In this document: one piece after another, positions 33,392 to 41,461 of the stretch
How positions within the stretch are numbered: the stretch's first letter is position 1
Layout: each line of letters starts with the position of its first letter
Source: Nocardioides alkalitolerans
GTDB taxonomy: Bacteria > Actinomycetota > Actinomycetes > Propionibacteriales > Nocardioidaceae
Direction: 5' to 3'
Assembly: GCA_038184435.1 (NCBI GenBank)
Contig: CP116227.1
Coordinates: 3,377,501-3,441,500, forward strand
DNA: 64,000 nt
Program-made: the position numbers and the translations under genes
The notes under the pieces: model-generated
The model's database searches: none
What the model was told of the DNA's origin: nothing
Seen by the model: the letters and a program-made list of their open reading frames with translations, nothing else

Positions 33392-34335
33392 ACCCCGTGC
33401 TCGTCGTCGGCGCCGGCATCGCGGGCGTCGCCTGCGGCCGCGCGCTCACCGACGCCGGCGTGCCGGTACGGGTCGTCGACCGCGGCCACCGCGTCGGCGG
33501 GCGGATGGCGTCGCGGACGATCGCGGAGCGGCCGGTGGACCTGGGCGCGTCGTACTTCACCGTCCCCCGCGACGACGCCGAGTTCGCCGCGGTGGTCGAG
33601 CGGTGGCGCACGACGGGGCTCGCGCGGGAGTGGACGGACACCTTCCACACCACCGCCGACGGCGCCCTCACGACGAAGCCCGGGCCCGTGCGCTGGGGTG
33701 CCCCCGGCGGGCTGCGCTCCCTGGTCGAGGACCTGGCGGCTCCCCTCGACGTACGCCGCGGGACCGTCACCTCCGTCGACGTCGGTTCGGAGGGGCCGGT
33801 GGTCGACGGCGAGCCGGTGCGCGCGGTCGTGCTGGCGATGCCGGACCCGCAGGCCCACCGCCTGCTGGCCGATCCGCTCGCGGACGTCGCGGCCCGGTTG
33901 GACCGGGAGTTCGAGCCGGTGCTGGCGCTCGTGGCGTCGTTCGCGGAGCGCACCTGGGCCGTCGACGGCGTCTTCGTCGACGGTCCGGAGCTGTCGTTCG
34001 TGGCCGACGACGGACGGCGTCGCGGCGACGATGCCCCCGTGCTCGTCGCCCACTCGACCCCGGAGCTCGCGCGGTCGCACCTCGACGAGCCCGACGGGGC
34101 CGCGCCCGCGATGGTGGCGGCGCTGCGTCGTCTGCTCGACCTGCCCGAACCCGCGGACACCATCGTCCACCGCTGGTCGTTCGCGCGGCCGACGGGGGAC
34201 CGCGACGCGCCGTACCTCCTCGACGACCGCGGCATCGGCGTCTGCGGCGACGGGTGGGGTCCGACCCCACGCGTCGCGACCGCGTGGCGGTCGGGGCACG
34301 AGCTCGGGACGGCGATGGCGGAGCGCCTCGGCTGA
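33388..34335 (+). CDS. Renalase-like FAD-dependent oxidoreductase
   Basis: 315 aa from GTG 33388 (GTGA overlap). It has LVVGAGIAGVACGRALTDAG, VVDRGHRVGGRMASRT, and DLGASYFTVPRD, the last two being typical of renalase-like proteins, and GIGVCGDGWGPTPRVATAWRSG as the closing FAD motif. Bacterial relatives oxidise aberrant dihydronicotinamide isomers; whether that holds here is unknown. Confidence 0.85.
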   Translation: MNPVLVVGAGIAGVACGRALTDAGVPVRVVDRGHRVGGRMASRTIAERPVDLGASYFTVPRDDAEFAAVVERWRTTGLAREWTDTFHTTADGALTTKPGPVRWGAPGGLRSLVEDLAAPLDVRRGTVTSVDVGSEGPVVDGEPVRAVVLAMPDPQAHRLLADPLADVAARLDREFEPVLALVASFAERTWAVDGVFVDGPELSFVADDGRRRGDDAPVLVAHSTPELARSHLDEPDGAAPAMVAALRRLLDLPEPADTIVHRWSFARPTGDRDAPYLLDDRGIGVCGDGWGPTPRVATAWRSGHELGTAMAERLG

Positions 34336-34378
34336 CCCCCGGTCCGGCGGGAACGACGCCGGCTGGTAGCAACGTCCC

Positions 34379-35236
34379 GTGCCCGACCCCGTGCCCTTCG
34401 CCGACTCGCCGAACCGTCTCGTCGCGGTGACGGTCGCGCGCCGGGAGCAGCTGTCGCCGGCCTTCGTGCGGCTCGGCCTCACCGGTCCCGGTCTCGCCGC
34501 CTTCGCGCCGGCGGGCCGCGACCTGCGCGTCAAGATCCTGCTGCCGGGACCGGACGGCCACCCGGTGTGCCTCGCCGACGGCCTCACCGAGGCCGCGTGG
34601 CGCGCGGCCTGGCGCGCGCTCCCGCTGGCGGAGCGACCGGTGATGCGCAGCTACACCGCGCCGCGCGTCGACCCCGCCGCCCGGTGGCTCGACCTCGACG
34701 TCTACCTCCACGAGCCCGCCGGCCCGGCGAGCGCGTGGGCGGCGAGGGCCGCGCTCGGCGATCCCCTGCTCGTCTCGGGACCGGCCCAGGGGGCGGGCGA
34801 CCCGGACCACGGCGTGCAGTGGCACCCCGGCGCCGCCACCCGTGTCGTCATCGGCGCCGACGAGACGGCGTTCCCCGCCGTCGCCGGCATCCTCGCCACG
34901 CTCGGGCCCGACACGCGCGCGACGCTGCTGCTCGAGGCCGCCGACCCGGCCGACACTGCTCCGTTCGTCGACGCCGCCGACCCCCGCCTCGAGGTGCACC
35001 ACGTCGCGCGGGACGGGCGACCCGGCGGCGTACCGCTCCTGGAGGCGGGGGGCGCCTGGGCGCGACGGTACGGCGCGGGTGCCGCCGCCGCGGGCGCGGC
35101 GTTCTACGGGTGGTTCGCCACGGAGAGCGCGCGGGTGGCGGAGCTGCGGCGGTCGCTGCTGGAGGTCGGGCTCGGCGCGGAGCGGGTGCACACGCAGGGC
35201 TACTGGATCGACCGGGCCGGGCGCGCCCGCGACTGA
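34379..35236 (+). CDS. Siderophore-interacting protein (ferric-siderophore reductase, ViuB/SIP family)
   Basis: 285 aa from GTG 34379. The flavin-binding motif MRSYTAP is present, followed by the NAD(P)-side domain (VVIGADETAFPAVAGIL) and the C-terminal FYGWFATESARVAELRRSL and GYWIDRAGR. The family reduces iron in imported ferric siderophores so that it is released in the cytosol. It stands directly upstream of an iron-box-controlled siderophore ABC operon. Confidence 0.92.
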   Translation: MPDPVPFADSPNRLVAVTVARREQLSPAFVRLGLTGPGLAAFAPAGRDLRVKILLPGPDGHPVCLADGLTEAAWRAAWRALPLAERPVMRSYTAPRVDPAARWLDLDVYLHEPAGPASAWAARAALGDPLLVSGPAQGAGDPDHGVQWHPGAATRVVIGADETAFPAVAGILATLGPDTRATLLLEAADPADTAPFVDAADPRLEVHHVARDGRPGGVPLLEAGGAWARRYGAGAAAAGAAFYGWFATESARVAELRRSLLEVGLGAERVHTQGYWIDRAGRARD

Positions 35237-35272
35237 CGTGGGGGCGGGCGCGGGGCGCGGGTCGCCGCGAAC

Positions 35273-35290
35273 TTAGGTATTGCTAACCTT
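35273..35290. promoter_or_regulatory. IdeR/DtxR iron box
   Basis: TTAGGTATTGCTAACCTT matches the DtxR/IdeR consensus TTAGGTTAGSCTAACCTAA at most positions and in both half-sites. It is 37 bp upstream of the siderophore-binding lipoprotein gene. With iron, the regulator would repress the operon. Confidence 0.85.
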
Positions 35291-35326
35291 CCCTGCCGTC
35301 CGCTCGTCCCACCCGAAAGGGTCCCC

Positions 35327-36247
35327 GTGAACCTGCACCGCCGCGCGACCGCGCTCACCGTCTCCGCCCTCACCTGCCTGGCCCTCGCCGGCTGCGGCAA
35401 CCCCGCCGACGCGGGCGACGACGCCACGGACGAGAAGCGCGCGGTCACCCACGCGCGCGGCGAGACGGAGGTGCCGGCCGACCCGCAGCGCGTCGTCGTG
35501 CTGGAGCCGGTGCAGCTCGACACCGCCGTCGCGCTCGGCGCGACCCCGGTGGGCGCCGCGGTGCTCAACGAGGCGGCGGGCGTGCCGGCATACCTCGGCG
35601 ACGAGGCCGCCGACATCGAGACCGTCGGCACCGTCACCGAGCCCGACGTGGACCGGATCGCGGCGCTCCGCCCCGACCTCATCATCGGCACGGAGTCGCG
35701 GCACTCGGCGCTCTACGACCAGCTGAGCGACGTGGCGCCGACCGTCTTCATGGCGTCGCAGGCCGACCCCTGGCAGGACAACGTGCGCTTCGTCGCCGAG
35801 GCGCTGGGCGACACCGACGGCGCCGACGAGCTGCTCGACGGCTACCAGGAGCGCTGCGACGAGATCGCCGATGAGTTCACGACCGAGGGGCAGACCGCGC
35901 AGCTCGTGCGGCCGCGGGACGGGCTCGTGACGCTCTACGGCCCGACGTCGTTCGCGGGCAGCACGCTCGAGTGCGCCGGCTTCACGACCCCCGACCGTCC
36001 GGAGTGGGCCGACGAGATCTCCGCCGACCTGTCGCCGGAGCGGGTGCTCGAGGCGCAGGCCGACCTCGTGCTCGTCACGACGACGGACGTCGACGACCCG
36101 TCGACGCTGCCGACCGCCTTCACGGCAAACGCCGACGCGTTCCCCGACCTCCACCTCGTCGACCAGTCGTTCTGGATCACCGGCGTCGGCCCCCTCGGCG
36201 GCCAGGCCGTGCTCGACGACCTCGAGCGGATCCTGTCCGGCTCGTGA
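35327..36247 (+). CDS. Iron-siderophore ABC transporter substrate-binding lipoprotein
   Basis: 306 aa from GTG 35327 with RBS GAAAGGG. The signal peptide ends in lipobox LAGC, lipidated Cys23. The mature part has the class III binding fold of FepB/FhuD type: VPADPQRVVVLEPVQLDTAVALG, then RIAALRPDLIIGTESRHSALYDQL. It binds a ferric siderophore outside the membrane. It is the first gene of a four-gene transport operon with 4-bp overlaps and lies behind an iron box. Confidence 0.94.
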   Translation: MNLHRRATALTVSALTCLALAGCGNPADAGDDATDEKRAVTHARGETEVPADPQRVVVLEPVQLDTAVALGATPVGAAVLNEAAGVPAYLGDEAADIETVGTVTEPDVDRIAALRPDLIIGTESRHSALYDQLSDVAPTVFMASQADPWQDNVRFVAEALGDTDGADELLDGYQERCDEIADEFTTEGQTAQLVRPRDGLVTLYGPTSFAGSTLECAGFTTPDRPEWADEISADLSPERVLEAQADLVLVTTTDVDDPSTLPTAFTANADAFPDLHLVDQSFWITGVGPLGGQAVLDDLERILSGS

Positions 36248-37242
36248 CCCGTCGGCGGTTCCCGCTGCTGCTGCTGCTGCTCGTCGCCGCGATCCCGGCG
36301 GCGGTGGCGCTGTCCCTGTTCGTCGGCTCCAACCCGGTGCCGCCGGGCGACGTCTGGGCGGCACTTACGGGCGGCGGGGACCCCACCGCGGCGTACGTCG
36401 TCGACCACCAGCGGCTCCCGCGCACCGTCGCGGGGGTCGTCGTCGGCCTCGCGCTCGGCGTCGCGGGGGCGCTCATGCAGGCCTACACGCGGAACCCGTT
36501 CGCCGACCCCGGCCTGCTCGGCGTCAGCGCGGGGGCGTCGTTCGCGGTCGCGATCGCGGTGGCGTACGTCGGCGTGACGCAGCCAGCGGCGTACGTCTGG
36601 TTCGCCGTCGTCGGCGCCCTTCTCGCGAGCCTGCTCGTGGTGCTGCTCGGGCGGCCGACGGACCCGCGCGTGCCGCCCACCCGGCTCGTGCTCACCGGCG
36701 TCGCCGTCGGCGCCGTGCTCGCGGGCCTCACCACGGGCATCTCGCTGAGTGACCCCGACGCGTTCGAGCGGATGCTGACGTGGCACGCGGGGAGCCTGAT
36801 CGACCGGGGGTACGACGTCACGCTCGCCGTCCTCCCGCTCCTCGTGCTCGGCGGGATCGCCGCCGCCCTCACCTCGCCGGCGCTCAACGCGGTCGCCCTC
36901 GGGCGAGACGTGGCCCAGGCGCAGGGCGTGGACCTGCGCCGGGCCGACGCGCTGACCTTGGTCGCGGTCACGCTGCTGGCGGCCGGGGCAGCGGCGGTCG
37001 CGGGACCGGTCGCGTTCGTCGGCCTCGTGGTGCCGCACGTCGTGCGGTGGTGCGTGGGCGTCGACCAGCGGACGATCCTCGCGGTCTCGGCCGTGGCCGG
37101 GATCGTGCTGGTGCTCGTCGCCGACGTCGTCGGGCGGGTCGCGGTGCTGCCCGGGGAGATGCCGGCGGGGATCGTGACGGCGTTCCTCGGGGCGCCCGTG
37201 CTCGTGCTGCTCGCGCGTCGGTCGAAGGCGACGGGGCTGTGA
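36244..37242 (+). CDS. Iron-siderophore ABC transporter permease (FecCD family), first subunit
   Basis: 332 aa from GTG 36244 (overlaps the previous stop). About ten membrane helices, with the FecCD motifs RLPRTVAGVVVGLALGVAGALMQAYTRNPFADP and the ATPase-contact loop GPVAFVGLVVPHVVRW. It pairs with the following permease. Confidence 0.95.
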   Translation: MTRRRFPLLLLLLVAAIPAAVALSLFVGSNPVPPGDVWAALTGGGDPTAAYVVDHQRLPRTVAGVVVGLALGVAGALMQAYTRNPFADPGLLGVSAGASFAVAIAVAYVGVTQPAAYVWFAVVGALLASLLVVLLGRPTDPRVPPTRLVLTGVAVGAVLAGLTTGISLSDPDAFERMLTWHAGSLIDRGYDVTLAVLPLLVLGGIAAALTSPALNAVALGRDVAQAQGVDLRRADALTLVAVTLLAAGAAAVAGPVAFVGLVVPHVVRWCVGVDQRTILAVSAVAGIVLVLVADVVGRVAVLPGEMPAGIVTAFLGAPVLVLLARRSKATGL

Positions 37243-38279
37243 GCGGCCCCCTGCTCCTGGGGAGCGAGCGCGTCCACGTCGGTCTCGTCCGGCGGGAGCT
37301 CGTGGTGTGCGCGGTGCTGCTCGTCGCGGCGCTCGGGCTCGGGTTCGTCGGGCTGTGGGCGGGTGACTTCCCGCTGACCCCGGCCGAGGTGGGCGGCGCG
37401 CTGCTCGGTGCGCCGTTCCCGGCGGTCGAGCCGATCGTCTACACGGTCGTCGTCGAGTGGCACCTGCCCCGCGTGGTCGCGGCCCTCGTGTTCGGGGCGG
37501 CGCTGGCGGCGTCGGGCGCGATCTTCCAGACGATCACCCGCAACCCGCTGGCGAGCCCCGACGTCATGGGCCTGGCGAACGGGTCGTTCACCGGGATGCT
37601 GCTCGGGCTCGTGCTCCTCGGCGGCGCGTGGGCCGGGATCATGGCGGGCGCGCTGGTGGGCGGGCTGCTGACGGCGGCCCTCATCTACGTGCTGGCGTTG
37701 CGGGACGGGTTGCGCGACTTCCGGTTCATCGTGGTCGGGATCGGCGTCTCCGCGTTCCTGGCAGCGCTGAACTCGTGGATCCTCCTGCGGATCGACGTCG
37801 AGACCGCGCTGTTCGCCTCGGCGTGGGGCGCGGGGACGCTCAACAACGCGACGGCGGGGGCGGTGTGGCCGGCCGCGGCCTTCCTGGTCGTCCTCCTGCT
37901 CCTCCTGCCGTGGGGCGTCGCCTCGCTGCGCCAGCTGGAGCTCGGCGACGACCTGGCCCGGTCGACCGGCCTCGCGCTCGACCGCCACCGCGCGGCGCTG
38001 CTGCTGCTCGCCGTCGCGCTCGTGAGCGCGGTGACGACGGTGGCCGGCCCGATCGCGTTCGTGGCGCTGGCGGCGCCGCAGATCGCGCGGCGGCTCGTGC
38101 GCTCGCCGGGCATCCCGCTGGCGGCGAGCTGCTGCACCGGGGCCGTGCTGCTGCTGGGGGCCGACCTCGTGGCCCAGCACGTCGTCCCCCTGACCGTGCC
38201 CGTCGGCGTCGTCACCGTGGTGATCGGCGGGGCATACCTGACCTGGCTCCTGCGACGAGAGATGCGGACCGACCGATGA
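37239..38279 (+). CDS. Iron-siderophore ABC transporter permease (FecCD family), second subunit
   Basis: 346 aa from GTG 37239 (overlaps the previous stop). It has the HLPRVVAALVFGAALAASGAIFQTITRNPLASPD segment and GPIAFVALAAPQIARRL of the FecCD family, about ten helices, and ends in a basic LRREMRTDR tail. Confidence 0.95.
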   Translation: MSGPLLLGSERVHVGLVRRELVVCAVLLVAALGLGFVGLWAGDFPLTPAEVGGALLGAPFPAVEPIVYTVVVEWHLPRVVAALVFGAALAASGAIFQTITRNPLASPDVMGLANGSFTGMLLGLVLLGGAWAGIMAGALVGGLLTAALIYVLALRDGLRDFRFIVVGIGVSAFLAALNSWILLRIDVETALFASAWGAGTLNNATAGAVWPAAAFLVVLLLLLPWGVASLRQLELGDDLARSTGLALDRHRAALLLLAVALVSAVTTVAGPIAFVALAAPQIARRLVRSPGIPLAASCCTGAVLLLGADLVAQHVVPLTVPVGVVTVVIGGAYLTWLLRREMRTDR

Positions 38280-39070
38280 CCCCTGCTCCTTCCCGTCTGG
38301 TGGCCGAGGGCCTGACGCTGCGGTACGACGAGCGCACCGTCGCCACCGACCTGAGTGTGGTCGTGCCGGACGACCGGTTCACCGTCATCCTCGGCCCCAA
38401 CGCCTGCGGCAAGTCGACCCTGCTGCGGGCGCTGTCGGGACTGCTGGCCCCGGCCGCGGGGCGGGTGCTGCTCGACGGAGCGCCGCTGTCGTCGCTGCCG
38501 GCGAAGGAGCGGGCTCGGCGGATGGCGCTGCTGCCCCAGACGATGAGCGCCCCGGAGGGGATCACCGTGCGGGAGCTGGTGCACCGCGGCCGGTTCGCCC
38601 ACCAGCGCGTGCTGCGGCGCCATTCCTCTGCTGATCGCGAGGCCGTCGCGGTCGCCCTGGAGGAGACCCACGTGGCCGACCTGGCGGACCGCCGGCTCGA
38701 CGAGCTGTCGGGCGGCCAGCGCCAACGGGTCTGGATCGCGATGACGCTCGCCCAGGACACCCCGCTCGTGCTGCTCGACGAGCCCACGACCTTCCTCGAC
38801 CTGCCCCACCAGATCGAGGTGCTCAACGTGCTGCACCGGCTCGTGGCCCGCGGCCGCACGGTCGTCGCGGTGCTCCACGACCTCAACCTGGCCGCGCGGT
38901 ACGCCGACCACGTCATCGCGATGCGCGCGGGATCGGTGGTGGCGGAGGGACCGCCTTCCCTGACCGTGACGGAGCCGCTGCTGCGGTCGGTGTTCGGGTT
39001 GGACGCCACCGTCCTCCCCGACCCCCTCACCGGCTCCCCCCTGGTCGTACCGGCCGACTCCCGCACCTGA
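38276..39070 (+). CDS. Iron-siderophore ABC transporter ATPase (FepC type)
   Basis: 264 aa from ATG 38276 (ATGA overlap). Walker A is GPNACGKST, the signature is LSGGQRQRVWIAM, Walker B is LVLLDEPTTFLD and the switch His is in AVLHDLNLAARYADH. It completes the transporter and powers uptake. Confidence 0.96.
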   Translation: MTPAPSRLVAEGLTLRYDERTVATDLSVVVPDDRFTVILGPNACGKSTLLRALSGLLAPAAGRVLLDGAPLSSLPAKERARRMALLPQTMSAPEGITVRELVHRGRFAHQRVLRRHSSADREAVAVALEETHVADLADRRLDELSGGQRQRVWIAMTLAQDTPLVLLDEPTTFLDLPHQIEVLNVLHRLVARGRTVVAVLHDLNLAARYADHVIAMRAGSVVAEGPPSLTVTEPLLRSVFGLDATVLPDPLTGSPLVVPADSRT

Positions 39071-39161
39071 CGCCGCGTCGAGCTGGGTTGTACGGCGCGG
39101 CAGATGCGTCGAGTTGGGAGAAACGCGCACGGCGGGTCGCGGGTCCGCGCAGCATGTCTCC

Positions 39162-39956
39162 ATGGGGGACGCATCCGAGAAGGTCCTGCGGCTCCGCCGC
39201 GACGACACGTGCCGGGTGTGCGCCGCGCCGCTCGCTGCCGGCGTCACCGCGACGTACGAATGCGCCGGCCGCACCGTCCGCTGCCTCACCTGCCCGGCGG
39301 AGGACGCCGTCGTCGACCCCGGTACGGCGGGGGCGTCCGCCCGCCGCGAGCACGAGCGGCGCCGGGACCGACGCGAGCGGCGCGTGCGGGAGAAGCACCC
39401 GCGGATCGGAGGCTTCCTGCTCGCGGTGACCGACGACCCCGCGTCGACGCGGTCCTGGGAGACCGGCGCCGCCGGGGAGGAGCGCCTCGGCGTGCGGCTC
39501 GACGGCATCGCCTCGGAGGCGGTCCGCGTGCTGCACGACCGGCGCATCCCGGGTAGCCGCGCCAACATCGACCACCTCGTCGTCACCGCGGGAGGGGTGT
39601 GGGTGGTGGACGCGAAGCGGTACGCCGGCCGCCCGACCCTCCGCATCGAGGGCGGCCTGCTGCGCCCCCGCGTCGAGAAGCTCGTCGTCGCGGGCCGCGA
39701 CCGGACGAAGCTCGTCGACGGCGTGCTCCGGCAGGTCGAGGTGGTCACCGACGTGCTGGGCGATGCCACGCCCGTGCGCGGGGCACTCTGCTTCGTCGAG
39801 GCCGACTGGCCCTTGATCGGCGGCGCGTTCACGACCCGCGGCGTCGAGGTGCTGTGGCCGAAGAAGCTGGCGGCGACGGTGACCGCGCCGGCCGCGGCAG
39901 TGCTCGACGTCGCTGCGGTTCACCAACGGCTCGCGATCGCGCTCCGACCGGCTTGA
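39162..39956 (+). CDS. NERD (nuclease-related) domain protein with N-terminal zinc ribbon
   Basis: 264 aa from ATG 39162; an in-frame TTG/ATG further upstream is possible and no RBS is clear. Residues 15-55 hold two Cys pairs (TCRVC and CLTC), a zinc ribbon. A highly basic linker (RREHERRRDRRERRVREK) follows. The C-terminal NERD domain has GAAGEERLG, NIDHLVV (Asp) and WVVDAKRYAG (D-x-K), the PD-(D/E)XK-type catalytic residues. NERD proteins are suspected nucleases in DNA processing. It lies between the iron operon and the triad, in its own transcription unit. Confidence 0.85.
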   Translation: MGDASEKVLRLRRDDTCRVCAAPLAAGVTATYECAGRTVRCLTCPAEDAVVDPGTAGASARREHERRRDRRERRVREKHPRIGGFLLAVTDDPASTRSWETGAAGEERLGVRLDGIASEAVRVLHDRRIPGSRANIDHLVVTAGGVWVVDAKRYAGRPTLRIEGGLLRPRVEKLVVAGRDRTKLVDGVLRQVEVVTDVLGDATPVRGALCFVEADWPLIGGAFTTRGVEVLWPKKLAATVTAPAAAVLDVAAVHQRLAIALRPA

Positions 39957-39968
39957 CGGGGCCACGAG

Positions 39969-40025
39969 GTTCTGCGGAACGGATGCAGTTCTGGCCTCTC
40001 CAGAACGGCATCCGTTCCGCAGAAC
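39969..40025. repeat. 57-nt stem-loop
   Basis: An 18-bp perfect outer stem (39969-39986 / 40008-40025), one A-G mismatch and a 7-bp inner stem (39988-39994 / 40000-40006) enclose a 5-nt loop. It lies 13 bp after the NERD gene. It may serve as a terminator, though it has no T run, and looks more like a REP-type element. Confidence 0.8.
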
Positions 40026-40165
40026 TCGTCGCCGAGCTGGTCTGGGCGTCGGCCGTACCGGCCGACCTCCCCCACAGGGTCACGAACGACAGCCGCCCGC
40101 CCCTGCTCGCCGTCGTACGTGACCCCTTCCGGAGCCGCGTAGCGCGCCACCGCCCGACCCTCCCC

Positions 40166-40276
40166 GGACGTCATACGCACCGGTCGCCCCGCGCGCCGCT
40201 TCGCATGACGTCCTGCGGCACCCCTCGCGGACGTCATACACGCCGACCACCCCGACGACCGCTTCGCATGACGTCC
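40166..40276. repeat. Two diverged 48-bp repeat units, each bounded by inverted ends
   Basis: Unit 1 is 40166-40213 and unit 2 is 40229-40276, 63 bp apart start to start. Both begin GGACGTCAT and end ATGACGTCC and share the inner string CGCTTCGC; about ten of 48 positions differ. Each unit is therefore a long-loop hairpin, and the ends carry the GACGTC palindrome. Function unknown. Confidence 0.75.
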
Positions 40277-40330
40277 CGGGCCACCGCGACCACCCCAGAA
40301 AAACTTTCTTGTCAATCTGACCCAAACCCC

Positions 40331-40360
40331 TTGCCTCCCAATTAATTGTCACGCAGACTA
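40331..40360 (+). promoter_or_regulatory. Candidate promoter of the triad operon
   Basis: TTGCCT (40331-40336) and AGACTA (40355-40360) are 18 bp apart in an AT-rich stretch. The predicted start of transcription would be at or next to ATG 40367, and there is no RBS, so the first mRNA may be leaderless. Confidence 0.35.
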
Positions 40361-40366
40361 TTAGTC

Positions 40367-41410
40367 ATGAGCACCGACACGGACCTCCTCCAGAAGGTCG
40401 AGGCGGCCACCACCCCGGCGGACCTCTTCGGCCCGCAGGACGGCTCGGACCAGGTGCGGCGGCGCGCGCGTCGTACCCACCGCGTCATCGCCACCGCCCT
40501 CCACCCCGACCGCCGCGACCCGGCGATCGACGCCGCCCGCGGGGACGCCGCCTTCGCCAAGGCCACGACCTTCTTCGAGCAGTGGAGCAACGGCGTCGAG
40601 GCAGTGGACGACGCGACGATCATCGGCACGCGCGGCATCTGGACGATCGGCGCCCAGGTGGGCCGCGGCACGGTCGCGAACCTCTACGCCGTCTCCGGCG
40701 GCGACGCGGTCGTCAAGATCGCCCGTCGGCGCTCGTCGTCGCGGTACCTCCGCAACGAGCGGACGGCCCTGACCCGGCTGGCTGAGCTCACCGACGACGA
40801 GCGCTGGCTCGCGCCGTACCTCCCCCGCCTCCTCGACACCGCGACCCTGCGCAGCCCCGACGGGAGCACGAGCGAGCAGCGCGAGGCCAACGTGCTCGGC
40901 TCGCTGACCCGCGCCGACGGGTTCGTCCCGCTGACCGCCGTGCAGGCGGCGGCCCCCGGCGGGCTCGACGGCCGCGACTGGGCCTGGATGCAGCGGCGGA
41001 TCATCCGCGCGCTCGCCGCGGTCCACGCGATCGGGATCGTCCACGGCGCCCTGCTGCCGGAGAACGTCCTCATCCATCCCGAGGAGCACGGGGTCGTCCT
41101 CGCGGGCTGGTCGTTCGCGACCCGGCCCGGCCGCCCGGCCGAGGGGGTCGTCGCGTCGCAGGCCGCGGCGTACCCGCCCGAGGTCACCGGCGGCGTCGTC
41201 ACCCCGGCGACGGACGTCGCGATGCTCGGCGCGCTCGGGCTGGCGATGCTGCGGCCCGACCAGCGGGTGCAGCGGCGGTTCTCCGCCGGCCTGCGGCAGG
41301 ACGCCCCGGGCATGCGGCCGCGGGCCGCTGACCTGCAGGGGGAGTACGACGAGCTGCTCGACCGGCTCTACGGGCCGCGGCGGTTCCGCCCCCTCGACCT
41401 GGCCGTCTGA
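40367..41410 (+). CDS. J-domain/pseudokinase fusion, first gene of a three-gene system
   Basis: 347 aa from ATG 40367. Residues 25-75 look like a J domain: a basic helix, then the invariant HPD (46-48), then AFAKATTFFEQW as the last helix. Residues about 87-347 have a protein-kinase-like fold with glycine loop VGRGTVANLY, a Lys in VVKIARR and a Glu in LRNERTAL. The catalytic loop reads VHGALLPENVLI instead of HRDLKPEN, and the DFG is replaced by LAGWSF. The base Asp and metal Asp are therefore missing, which points to a pseudokinase. J-domain and kinase parts also occur near vWA proteins in TerY-P-type systems (family knowledge). It precedes a vWA gene by 51 bp. Confidence 0.75.
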   Translation: MSTDTDLLQKVEAATTPADLFGPQDGSDQVRRRARRTHRVIATALHPDRRDPAIDAARGDAAFAKATTFFEQWSNGVEAVDDATIIGTRGIWTIGAQVGRGTVANLYAVSGGDAVVKIARRRSSSRYLRNERTALTRLAELTDDERWLAPYLPRLLDTATLRSPDGSTSEQREANVLGSLTRADGFVPLTAVQAAAPGGLDGRDWAWMQRRIIRALAAVHAIGIVHGALLPENVLIHPEEHGVVLAGWSFATRPGRPAEGVVASQAAAYPPEVTGGVVTPATDVAMLGALGLAMLRPDQRVQRRFSAGLRQDAPGMRPRAADLQGEYDELLDRLYGPRRFRPLDLAV

Positions 41411-41461
41411 ACGGCCCCCACCCACCCACACCGAAGCGACAGACACGAGAGGAACAGGACA

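Larger units (their letters stand above)
39957..40366. other. 410-bp non-coding gap rich in hairpins and repeats
   Basis: No credible gene. From left to right it holds a 57-nt stem-loop (39969-40025), a featureless GC-rich part (40026-40165), two similar 48-bp units (40166-40213 and 40229-40276) and a 75-bp AT-rich stretch that should hold the promoter of the J-domain/pseudokinase gene. Confidence 0.8.

Noticed and set aside
40166..40276. Possible CRISPR array
   Set aside because: There are only two units, they are diverged, the repeat is too long relative to the 15-bp interval and no cas gene is present anywhere in the window.
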